NCBI GenBank assembly: GCA_023374025.1 | Contig: SIJG01000156.1 | Location: 186,001 to 250,000, forward strand | Origin: Heterodera schachtii | Lineage: Eukaryota > Nematoda > Chromadorea > Rhabditida > Heteroderidae | Direction of reading: 5' to 3' | DNA length: 64,000 nucleotides | Part shown: positions 31,395 through 42,517 of the stretch, in pieces | Layout: each line of letters begins with the position of its first letter | How positions within the stretch are numbered: position 1 is the stretch's first letter | Program-made: the position numbers and the translations under genes | Notes under the pieces: generated by a model | Database searches by the model: none | The model's input: the letters and a program-made list of their open reading frames with translations, nothing else | Told to the model about the DNA's origin: nothing

Positions 31395-31440
31395 AAAACA
31401 AAAAAACAAAAAAAATGCAACAAAAAAAAAAAAACAAAAA
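31348..31440 (+). repeat. long A-rich tract after ORF2
   Basis: About 45 uninterrupted A followed by further A runs split by C, starting 50 bp after the ORF2 stop. No canonical AATAAA lies just before it. Confidence 0.85.
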
Positions 31441-31468
31441 CAAAAAGCGATCAGAATTAGCATTCATT

Positions 31469-31744
31469 GTTGGGACAACAATAAGGGTGACCTGGGATGA
31501 CCAATCGTATCCATCGAATTTGGCCCCGCCCCGTTCCTCCTCTTTTTGTGGCCCCCGTTCCCGGCCCATATTCATTATGTTCGGGAGAGGGATTGGCTTA
31601 GCCAATCCCCCAATCTCTCTCCCTCCTCCCACTAATTATCCCGAGACCGAACTGGGGAGTCCCTTCCCACATCCCACATTTACTCATCATATATAATTGT
31701 ATTGTGCGCACATACTCAAATAAAGGGCATATTCGAATGCCGCA
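31469..31744 (+). other. candidate 3' LTR remnant
   Basis: Begins TGTTGGGACAACAATAAGG and ends ...gaatgccgca, so it has TG...CA borders, with caaataaag at 31717. It directly follows the A-rich tract. No matching copy exists upstream of ORF1, so this is only a positional guess. Confidence 0.25.
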
Positions 31745-31781
31745 GTTGGGATTTTGGGGGAGGGACCTTTCGCCTAATTCA

Positions 31782-33387
31782 ACATTAACGCATTAAATTG
31801 GGCGGCGCCGAACAAAAAATTATTAAAAGTTAATAATATTATTATTTCATATTTTTGGTGAAAATTCATAAATTTTCAGAATTTCGGAAACGTTACACAG
31901 ATTATTTTAAATGCTGACCTTAAAATTTTAATAAAAATTTTGATTTTTTACGAAATAACTAATTAATTAATTATTTGTTTTTATTAGTCATCGCATTTTT
32001 CTGCCGAAAATACAAATTACAAAACACTCAAAACCAATCAAAAATATGACAAGTTTTTTTTATTAATTAATTAATTAGTTAATTATTCACCATCCCATTT
32101 TTACACTGCCTCCGTTTTCTTATCATTTTTCGCCGTAATTTTGTCCATTTTTTAGCATTGAAAAGGAATTTACAGCGAAAAGAATTTGCTGGTGATAAAA
32201 GCGTCCAATTCGGGCGAAGAATTTAAATTAAAAAAAAAAGGCTTTTGGTTGAAAATTAAATTTTAAAACATCGTTTTTATGGGTGTCATGGCAACTCGTA
32301 CAAAGGCAACTCGTACAATTTTTAATGGGTGTGGCCATAACTTTTTTTAAAGTCAACCAAATTCTTCAAACTTGATATCATTCGAATGCTCTCCAAGTTT
32401 AGAAGCGATGATTAAGCAAAAGCTAAGAGATTAAGCATCTCACAAAAAAGTTATAATTTATAAATTGCGAAAAAGTCTGCTTTTGTGAATTTTTAATGTT
32501 CTTGAAATTATAACTTTTTTGTGAGATGCTTAATCTCTTAGCTTTTGCTTAATCATCGCTTCTAAACTTGGAGAGCATTCGAATGATATCAAGTTTGAAG
32601 AATTTGGTTGACTTAAAAAAAGTTATGGCTACACACATTAAAAATTGTACGAGTTGCCTTTGTACGAGTTGCCATTGACCCGTTTTTATGCGATTTTATT
32701 TTTAATTAAATTACAATTAAAAAAACAATTTATAAATTGGGGGGAGGGCTTAAGAAGCTAAATCAAAATATTTAATCTCATCAATGAAATGTTTCCCAAT
32801 TTTAACAGAATTCTTTTGGCTTCTCCTCTTAATCCGCTGACATTTGCCAATCTTTGGCATTTTTCCATATTTTTTTGGTTTTGTACAGTTTTTTGCCCCA
32901 TTTTTAGTCACCCCCCCCCCCCCCATTTGGCTAACATTTCGTTTCTTTTTATTCAATTTTTCACTATTTAAGGCTTTTCTCATTGCCCTCCCCCCAATTG
33001 TCGCCCATTTTTAATGTCACACAAATTCCGAGCAAAACAAAACAAAACTAAAAAAAGCCCCGCGGTGTTTTCATTTGGCCGCTGCGAAGCCAAAAAAGGG
33101 ACGGAAGGACGAAAATAAATCGAAAAGAGAGCTTATTACATAAACATAAGGCTTATGTGTCCCCCAACTAATAACAATAATAATAATAGTGTACAATTTT
33201 ATGAAGAGATTTGCCTAATTTTGCCACAAGTAGAAAATTCAAAAAGAAAAATGGGAAAATGCCAATGCCATTTCAAGAATTTTATGAGGTGATTTCGGGT
33301 TTTTTTTTAGTAAATCAGTGAGGGAGCCTATCACAAAATAAAATCAGAAACTGAAGTCCGAAACAACAACCAGCAGATTCGGGCTTT
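31782..33387. repeat. duplicated non-coding segment, copy C (with insertion)
   Basis: Starts acattaacgcattaaattggg and is nearly identical to 35670-36878 in direct orientation, apart from the 401 bp fold-back insertion at 32281 and small indels. No ORF longer than chance. The C run at 32908-32924 differs in length between the copies. Confidence 0.9.
32281..32681. mobile_element. fold-back transposon, 401 bp, 8 bp target duplication, empty site known
   Basis: Inverted termini GGGTGTCATGGCAACTCGTAC / GGGTCAATGGCAACTCGTAC carry ggcaactcgtac as a tandem doublet. The arms then run through ccataactttttttaaag, tcaaccaaattcttc, gatatcattcgaatgc and tctaaacttgg to a small centre near 32485. The target duplication gtttttat is at 32273-32280 and 32682-32689; the paralogous segment D has one gtttttat and no insert (36167-36178). 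A direct demonstration of mobility. Confidence 0.9.
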
Positions 33388-33394
33388 CTCTACC

Positions 33395-35669
33395 TGTTTC
33401 TCTCTCCTTTCTCTTTCTATTCCTTCCCCCCCCTCTCTCTCTCTCTCTCCCTCTCTCTCTCTCTTTTTGCCCAACCCCTCGGGTGTTTCCATGGCATTTT
33501 TGGCATTTTGTGCCGTCCTTTCCGTTTTTTGACAATTCTTTTGGCATTGTGCTCATCGCCCTCACTTTACGGTTCTTTCAATTCATTCTTTGTTCACATT
33601 TCGTGCCATTATCACCTGTTCGTCTTTCTCTCCCCATCACTTTTATTACCTTTTCTTTAAATTGGCACATTTATTCCCTCCGAAATTTGCCAAATTAAAT
33701 TTTTTTTTTTTTCGCCGAAGGCACATTAACCAAATTATAGCCCAAAAAAAGAAACCCTAGTCTAAAATGAGTAAATGCACGACGTCAGTCATTTCAAAGA
33801 GCTTTGGGGCCGGTGGGAACCAAAATTAGGTGACATTGTATGGGCGGTGCCGGCATTAAAATGCCCGTTTTGCCGGGCACCCAATTTGTTAGGGGCGGGT
33901 CGAATTCATTCGATTTCTATAATTTTTCTGTTTTTTTTATTTTAAAGATCACAACGAAAATGAATTCAGAGTTTGCTGATTTCGACATTCAATTTATTTC
34001 CTTTTTTCCCAATAAATTTTTGATTAATTTTTTTTCATTTTTTCGTTTTCGGTGACTCCGATTTTTCAATTTTAATTCAAAAAAATGATTTCGACCCCGC
34101 CCCTGGCACCACGGCCGGGAATCCCGTGAAATGCCGGCGGATCAATGCCGGGCCGAGTCCAAATTCAACGGGGAAAATGTTCAATCAAATTGGCACTAAA
34201 TTATTTTAATAGGGCCGATGGAAAAAAAAAAAATTAATTTTCCATCTTTTTCAATTATATTTTTAAAATAGTCACATATAGAGGAAAAAGACGGATTTTC
34301 CGCTTTTTTCTGTTTGATCAAAAATCGGATCCAATTTTTGGCCTCCGATTTATTTGTTCTGTATGTTTATTATGAATGAAAGAAATTCAATTCCAATTTT
34401 TTTTTGAATTCAATTCCATTTCATTTCATTTTAATTTTTAATTGTTTAAATTTCATTTTCCGTTTTAATTTTCCATTTTTTGGTCCCTTTGCCTTTGAGC
34501 GGCGGCGCTTCGCTTTCCGCCAAATTCTCCAAACAAAAAAAGGCACTTGAAAACGGAGCATTCATCCACATAATTGTCGTCATCATCATCATCATCACTA
34601 TTATATTCCATGTATATAACGCAAAATTAAACAAAACGAAAAATTATTGAAATGGAAATTTTTAACGAGGAAAATTATTACTGTAACACTGAAAAATCAT
34701 TCTAAAAATTTTAAATGATCAATGATCACAATTTCCAAAAAGTGCCCGGAAATATCCTTTGTCTCGTTAGGTTGAGATTCTGTCTGGCCCACCCGAATTC
34801 GAACTTTTCGAAATCCGCCGATCACTACCAAAAATTTCCCTTTTTATGTCCCTACCCTCGAAAAGAACCGTCGTTTGATCAGAGAAACACGGTCTGATCA
34901 GAACAGTCGTATCGCAAAAGCACACAGTTTGACCGGTTCCAAATAATATATAAATTATTTCAAATTCAATTAATAAATTATTTCTACCAAAAATATTCCC
35001 AAATTACACTCATTAAAAAGATAATTATTTTACTAATAATTAATTGTCCATCCCAATTTGTACAGCTTTCTTTCGCATAATATACTATTTGCTTGTGCAA
35101 ATTGTGCAGTTCAATCGATGTGATTCATTCACTCATTTTCATTTTCCCATTTCCCGTTTTTGTCAGAAAAATTCTGTTTATTATTTTTAATATTTCAATA
35201 AATTAATTAATTACTTTATTGATCAGCTGCATAATTTTGGTCCTTAAAATGGTTTTTTTCATAAAAATTTTGTTAAAAAACGGCCCCTTAAATTAAATTA
35301 TTTCGAAAATAATTAATTTTTAAAAAGAAATAATTTTTTAAATTTATCTTTTTTAATTTTTTATCAAAATAATTTTTACAGTTAAAAACGACAAAAGATC
35401 ATTTCCCTTCTCCTCATCTTCGACAATAAATGCTGTGAAAATTAAATAATTATTTTTTTGATTTTTCCCATTTATAAACGCAAAAGGTCAAAGAATTTAA
35501 AATTAAATAAATTTATCCGAATTAATTTATAAATTTCAATTTTTTTTTTATCTTTTCGTTCCCTTTTTATGTCCCATAAAATAAAATCGAATTTATTTTA
35601 AAACGCGTGAAACGATAGAAAGAATCAATTGGCGCCAAATCAGCCCATAATGCGATTTATTATTTTTTT
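33395..35669. other. AT-rich spacer between copies C and D
   Basis: CT microsatellite at 33398-33475. GC-richer patches at 33830-33900 and 34090-34160. The rest is AT-rich with atcatcatc (34577-34596) and no supported gene. If C and D were LTRs, this would be the non-coding interior of a large retrotransposon derivative; no primer-binding site was recognised. Confidence 0.4.
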
Positions 35670-36878
35670 ACATTAACGCATTAAATTGGGCGGCGCCGAA
35701 CAAAAAATTATTAAAAGTTAATAATATTATTATTTCATATTTTTGGTGAAAATTCATAAATTTTCAGAATTTCGGAAACGTTACACAGATTATTTTAAAT
35801 GCTGACCTTAAAATTTTAAATAAAATTTTGATTTTTTACGAAATAATTAATTAATTAATTATTTATTTTTATTAGTCATCGCATTTTTCTGCCGAAAATA
35901 CAAATTACAAAACACTCAAAATCAACCAAAAATATGACAAGTTTTTTTTAAATTAATTAATTAATTAGTTAATTTAATTCACCATCCCATTTTTACACTG
36001 CCTCCGTTTTCTTATCATTTTTCGCCGTAATTTTGTCCATTTTTTTATTAGCATTGAAAAGGAATTTACAGCGAAAAGAATTTGCTGGTGATAAAAGCGT
36101 CCAATTCGGGCGAAGAATTTAAATTTAAAAAAAAGGCTTTTGGTTGAAAATTAACTTTTAAAACATCGTTTTTATGCGATTTTATTTTTTAATTAAATTA
36201 CAATTTAAAAAAAAACTTATAAATTGGGGGGAGGGCTTAAGAAGCTAAATCAAAATATTTAATCTCATAAATTAAATGTTTCCCAATTTTAACAGAATTC
36301 TTTTGGCTTCTCCTCTTAATCCGCTGACATTTGCCAATCTTTGGCATTTTTCCATATTTTTTTGGTTTTTGTACAGTTTTTTGCCCCATTTTTAGTCACC
36401 CCCCCCCCCATTTTGGCTAACATTTCATTTCTTTTTATTCAATTTTTCACTATTTAAGGCTTCTCTCATTGCCCTCCCCCCAATTGTCGCCCATTTTTAA
36501 TGTCACACAAATTCCGAGCAAAACAAAACTAAACTAAAAAAGCCCCGCGGTGTTTTCATTTGGCCGCTGCGAAGCCAAAAAAGGGACGGAAGGACGGAAA
36601 TAAATCGAAAAGAGAGCTTATTACATAAACATAAGGCTTATGTGTCCCCCAACTAATAACAATAATAATAATAATGTGTACAATTTTATGAAGAGATTTG
36701 CCTAATTTTGCCACAAGTAGAAAATTCAAAAAAGAAAAATGGAAATGCAATGCCATTTCAAGAATTTTATGAGGTGATTTCGGGTTTTTTTTTTAGTAAA
36801 TCAGTGAGGGAGCCTATCACAAAATAAAATCAGAAACTGAAGTCCGGAAAACCAAAACCAGCAGATTTCGGGGCTTCA
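35670..36878. repeat. duplicated non-coding segment, copy D (empty site)
   Basis: Direct copy of 31782-33387 without the fold-back insertion. It ends around 'ccagcagatttcgggg', after which a tRNA-3'-end-like 'gtcgggaatcgaacctctgc' follows outside the shared region. Confidence 0.9.
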
Positions 36879-36879
36879 A

Positions 36880-37620
36880 AAGTCGGGAATCGAACCTCTG
36901 CTGGGATTGGCATTGGAACCCATTTCAAATGTTTGGAACCAAAGCACAAAGATTGATCAAATATGGCCGAATGATGGCATTTAATGATGGCATTTACCAT
37001 TGCGATCAGAGATTAGAAATCTGAAAGAATTTTCATGCTCAATCAGAAATGATTGATGATAAGTCATGTCAATCCGTGATTAATCACTTCCCTCTGATCA
37101 GTGCCTTATCATTATCTAATCGCCTCTCTTTTTGCTGATTGTTTTGCAAAATGATTTTTTTTTTTTTTTTGCTTATCACTGATCGGCGTGCAATGGCAAC
37201 AACAATTCATTTCCATTGGCTGTGAATTATTTTAAGCCTTTCTCCATTTGTTTTCTCCTTTTTTTGTTAGTTCATCATATTTTGTCACTGCAATTTACCA
37301 TTTTTGGCAATTTGTCCCACTTTTTGCACTTTTCCCGTTTTTACCAATTTGTCCCCCATTTTTGGCAATTTTTCCTTCGTTTTTACCAATTTGTCCCCCA
37401 TTTTTGGCAATTTTTCCTTCGTTTTTGCCAATTTGTTCCCATTTTTTTGCACTTTTTTCACCCGCCGTTTTTCAGCAATTTTCTTCGTCATCCGAAAACG
37501 AGTTTATTTACTTATTTATTTGTACATTTATTCCCTTTTGCCATTTGGCTGTTGTGCATCGATTGCGGGAAATTCGACGCATTTTTTTGACACTTTTTGC
37601 AATTTTTTAAAATTATTTTG
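36880..37620. other. spacer upstream of the transporter gene, with a tandem repeat
   Basis: 37296-37450 holds about three copies of a 41-46 bp unit 'ccatttttggcaatttttcc' + 'ttcgtttttaccaatttgtcc'. Several gatcag-type short repeats at 36950-37200. No gene supported. Confidence 0.5.
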
Positions 37621-37622
37621 AA

Positions 37623-40600
37623 ATGGATTTTGTTCGTCAATTGTTCTGCCGAGGCCACGGCTGCAACACAACCGACGAATACATTCCGGACGTACAGCAT
37701 TGGCTAAACGGTGAGAGTGATCAGTGATCAATTAATTAGTTAATTAATTAATTAGTTGACCAGAGATAATAATCGGACAATGAATGGAATTTAGAGATAT
37801 TATTAAGGACCAAATGAGTCTATCAGAGAATTAATGAACTTATTAATAAACTAATTATTACTTAATTAGTTAATTGAGCAAAGAGATAATTAATGGTCGG
37901 AGAATGGAATGAATTTTAAATTAATCAAACAAAAGCAATAAAAATATTTTTATACAAGTTTTGGCTGAGATTGAGATTGGGTTTGATCTGACCTTTTTTC
38001 TAAACGAAATTTCCAAGAAAATAATTAAATTAGAGAATTTTAAGCATTTTGGATAAACAAATCTTTTAATTCTTCTACATTCGATATATTTTTACTATTT
38101 TATCCAAATTTTATTTTTTTGCCATTTTGTCTATTTTGCCACTTTTTCCCTCCAATTCTCAGCCATTGACAATCCGTCGCTTTTTTTGCTGTCCGCCGGC
38201 GCCGCAATGACCGGCTTCGTCACCTGTCTGGGCTTGCTCCATCTGATTTTTGTGCTCAAATACATCAAAGATGAACAAATTCGCACTGATCTGTACTGGC
38301 TGGTGTTTATGCCATCGGTGGGCAATTAATTAATTAACCCATTAATTAATATTGATTAATTATCAAATATGAATTTTGGGCAATTTTGAGATGGAAGGAA
38401 TAAAATTAAATCACATATTTAAATAGAACACCCATTCTTAATGTTTATCTCCGTTTGGATTAGCAAAAACCCATTGCTATTTTTCTTATGGTCTCTCCCA
38501 TTGCCGAGATTTACCCTTTCCTAATTACTCCCTTCTAATTATAAATTATCCCCTCTCAATTTGAATCCCTTCTAATTAATTAATTACCTCCCTTTTAATT
38601 AATTAATTAATTACCCCCCCCCCTCTCTTTTCCCCTCAGGTGATCGCCGCTTGTGGCCTCGTCGGCATGGTTTTGCCGAGGGCGGCCATTTTCATGTACG
38701 CAATTGCACTCGTCTATTACATGATCTGCATTTTTGTGCTCGTCTGTTTGATGTGCACGGTAAGTCAAAATTAAAAAATTATTTTAAAGAAATTTTTAAA
38801 ATTGGCAATTTTTCTGCATTTTTGTGTTTATAATTAAGCTGAACGGTTCTCGCAAAGCGATGTGCCGAAAACTTATGGCCAAGGGCAAGCGAATTTCGAT
38901 CAGAGTTTGCCCGTTGGGCTGCTGTTTGTTCTGCTTCGACAAATTTGAGGCGACAGAGTGCGTTTTTTTGGGGGGGCGATGAGACTGATCAAATGTTTAA
39001 ACTCCAAAAGAACCTGATCAGAAGCCAATCTGATCAGAAAATGTTTAAAAAAAACATCCTGATCTGCTGATCAGAGATGACAACAAAATAAGCATAAAAC
39101 ATAAAAAAATATTTGTTAACAAAGCGAACAAACGCACAAATGATCTGATCAATGGGATAAGATTAGAGAGAGTCCTCTGATCATCATATGCCCCAAAAAT
39201 AATTGCTCTTACAATTGCCGCTTCATTAGGACCAAAACGAAGAATTGTTTCACCAGTCAAATTAAGCTAAAAAAATGATCAAAATTGAGCATCTTTTTGC
39301 TGACTTTCTCTGATCATTCATGATTATATACTACGAATTTATGACCAAAACCTTTGAAACAAATAAATATTTCAGGAAGAATTTCCGCCGCTTTGAATGG
39401 CTTGTGTTTCAATCGCCAATTGTGCGCATTCTGCTCGAAATTCTGAACATCACCGTGTTCATGGTTCCAATTAAACTGAAACTTTTAAATAAAATAATAA
39501 ATTAATTAAATTAATTAATTAATCATTTATTTAATTAATCAAATAAATAAATTTTAATTTTTATTAGGAGCTGAGCAGTCGCTCCAATCTGTTCTTCCAA
39601 CTGTCCAATTTGATCGGCATCATTTCCCTTTTTGTCGGCTCCTACGGCTCCTACATAATTGTGCCAATCGGCGCTTCGCTGCTGCACGAATATCGGCACG
39701 TTTATTTTAAAATTAAATTTTTATATTTTTATATGGAAAAGCGGCGAAATGTTTCCAAATTAATTCTCAATCAAATCCGATTCATTTATTTCCGATAAAA
39801 AGGTAATTAATATTCAATGCATTAATCCGACACGATTAGTCCGTTATTCCGTTGCATTATTATTTGACTTTACAAAATCCAATTCGCTTATCCCTCGTGG
39901 CATTAATTGGGTAATCCCTCCTCAAATTTTCCGAATTAACAATTAATTACATTTTGAAAAGCATTGCTTCTTTTGGCTTAAATTTGTCTTTCGCTTTTCC
40001 TCCCTCCTAAAATAATTAAAATTTATTTTTTTTTTAATTTCAGTTTTTTGCTTCTGTTCCGTCTCGTCGACTTCTGCCAATTGTTCTGGTCCGTGCAGAA
40101 GTTCATCGCCGATTTCGTCGGCGCCCTCAATTTGATCCCGAGTCCGGCCGACGTTTCCACGCCGTTGCCCTCCTCGGCGGTGGCACAATGTGAGCGGCGA
40201 AAGCACCGGCGGGTGCCAATCGCAAAACCCCAAAAATCCGGCATTTTTTGGAAAATTTATCAATAAAAAACGAAAATTACACCTCTAAGAATCGACTTTA
40301 AAAATATTAAAAAAAACACCCCTAAAAATCGACCCAAAAATTTTCAAAAATATACTCCTATGAAATGAAAAAATTTTCTCAGAATTCACTTTCTTGGCAA
40401 ATTTTTAATTTAAAAAATTATTTTTTAGGTAAACTATTTTGGGTTTTTGCCCTTAAAAATCCCAGTCCTACTCATTTGCATCTGCAACAAGTGAATAAAT
40501 TAATTTTTGGCTAAAAATTTCGTCACTATTTCGTACTTTTTGCCACTATTTCGGCATTTTTACTCACTATTTTAGTTAACTATTTAGAGATTTCTCGTCA

Positions 40601-41466
40601 CTAAAAGTCGCGGCCCTACTTATCACATTATCCGCTGTAATCGGCACACTGAGAAAAAGCCGGCTAAATGATTTTTTGGAAATTAATTTTAATTAGGGAA
40701 TGAATTTTATTAGACAAAAAATTAAAATTTAATCCGAACGAAACATATTCACAAAAGGAGTTGACTATTTTAGAAATTTTTAATTTTTCTTCTCTCTGAT
40801 ATTTTGGACATAAAAAATTATAAATTTTTGTTTTTAAATAAATTTATTAATTCTGATAAAATTAATAATTTTTAATATTTAATTATATTTTTCATTTCTG
40901 GTCAAAAAATATTTTTCTCTTTAAAATGTTAAGCAATAAAGAAAAGAATGTTTTTATTTAATATTTAACAATTTTTTACTGTTTTTTTTTTGTTTTTCCC
41001 TTCCCAAACATTTCCTACAGTATTCCACCATAATAATAATACCGTTCATATTTCTAAATTCCCTAATTTTTAAATAATTTTTCATTCCCCCTCCCTCCCC
41101 TCAGTTTACATTTGCTTTTTGCTCTGTGCCGAGATGCTTTTCGCCTCTCTGTTGGCCACCGTTTGCTTTCGGCCCTCGCGCTGTGCCTTTTTTGACCGGC
41201 ATCGGAGTGCCAATGCCATTGCAAATGCAAATTCCCTCGAGGAATGTGCCGTGGATGGCGGTGCCCATTCGGTCGCCTCTCTCAGCGCCTGCGGCGGTGC
41301 TGAGGACGGAGACGAGTCGCGCAACACATCGGTGGAGTCAATCCATTGTCGGTGGCGAAACTTTGATGGGGACGAAAATGGGGACGAAGCGATTAGAGGG
41401 GGAAAAGGGCAAAGAATGGCAAACGAATGGCACGGCAAAACGGCGGACAGAGAGCAAAAGTATTGA
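37623..41466 (+). CDS. organic solute transporter alpha-like membrane protein (8 exons)
   Basis: Exons 37623-37710, 38163-38317, 38640-38759, 38839-38957, 39376-39463, 39568 to about 39697, 40044-40189 and 41105-41466. Phases close at every junction except exon 6 to 7, where a GC donor near 39696 or an unseen variant is needed. Several hydrophobic segments (GAAMTGFVTCLGLLHLIFVL; VIAACGLVGMVL; AIALVYYMICIFVLVCLM; LSNLIGIISLFVGSYGSY; YICFLLCAEMLFASLLATV) and the family's Cys-rich cytosolic motif (VCPLGCCLFCF) fit the OST-alpha/TMEM184 seven-helix family, which exports sterols, bile-acid-like or other amphipathic solutes. The tail is acidic and low-complexity. Orthology to a specific nematode osta gene is not claimed. 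Confidence 0.7.
40275..40622 (-). mobile_element. MITE of the 'aaaatagtgac' family inside the transporter intron
   Basis: The minus strand begins agtagggccgcgacttttag and contains 'tagttaactaaaatagtgag' and 'gattcttaggggtg'. One TAGGG end is clear; the other is lost. Lies within intron 7. Confidence 0.5.
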
Positions 41467-41499
41467 TCAGAGAAAGAAAGGGACGGGCGATTGATTGGT

Positions 41500-42510
41500 C
41501 AGCAGCAAAGAGTGATCGGAAAGAGGCAGCAGCAGCAGAGGGATGGAAGAAACTCAGTGATTGGAAACAAAAAAAGTGATCGGAAAAAGTGATCGGGTAG
41601 ATTTTGACGAAAATTGATAGGAAAATTGCTCAAAATGAAATGCCAAAATTTGATCAACGAGTGAGTGATCGAAATTTTGACCAAAGTAATTTAAAAAGGC
41701 CATTAATTTTTGTGTTAAATTCCCATAAAAATGCGTAAAAATGAATTCCGTTTTTTAAATATTTTTGCGCAAAATTTGCTCAAATTAAAAAGGCCATTAT
41801 TTAATTCCCATTTTTCCAAATTAATTTTTTCTTTTTGCTTTACTTTCTCACATAATATTTATGTATTTGAATTAATATTTTAAATTAACATTTTTTCATT
41901 GGATGTTAATGTTTTGCTTGTATTAGTCTCGGTTATAAATGTTTATTTTGATGAATTTTGATGGCAAATTTATGCCATTGCCAACCAAAGCCAAGGCCAA
42001 TCAATTTATTGTCGTTTTATTCCATTTTTCATGGAAAATTCTCCAATTATCGATGTCTATTATTAAAAGCAAAATATTTTTTGTCGAAAATTTAAAAAAT
42101 TTTAAATTTTATTAAAAACTTTACTTTCATTTTTTGGGCTGTGAATTTTTACGGTTCTTAATAAAAAAAAAAGCATGTCATTTTTGGCATTTGCCTTTTC
42201 ATTTGTTGAAAATTATGAAATTTTGCAGAATCAATAAAATCAAAAAAATTAATAAAATCCATGAAAATTTTTATTAAAAATAAAACATTACTTATGTTAT
42301 TATTTTTTTTTGTGTTAATTTCCTTTTTCCATTTAATTTAATTTTTAAATAATTTTTTATTACAATTTTAATTCATCTTTTATATTCAAATTTTATGTTA
42401 AATTCAATTTCAATTTTCTGTTTTTTCTAAAATTGTAATTCGAAATAAATTTCCCCGTTTTTTCATAATTAGTTTGATAATTAATTTAAATCATCGGCAC
42501 TTTTTCCTTC
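41500..42510. other. intergenic, AT-rich
   Basis: No gene, RNA or structured repeat recognised. It includes the 3' flank of the transporter gene (AATAAA-like at 42233-42239) and the promoter side of the next gene. Confidence 0.5.
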
Positions 42511-42517
42511 CCCCAAA

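Noticed and set aside
31198..31632. Open frames across the A-rich tract (poly-Lys, poly-Phe)
   Set aside because: They arise from the homopolymer and have no other support.
36878..36905. tRNA gene suggested by gtcgggaatcgaacc
   Set aside because: It resembles a tRNA T-arm and 3' end on the minus strand, but the T stem does not pair and no D-arm or anticodon arm precedes it.
38131..38325. Minus-strand frame opposite transporter exon 2
   Set aside because: The plus strand is a phase-consistent exon with hydrophobic helices; this is its shadow.
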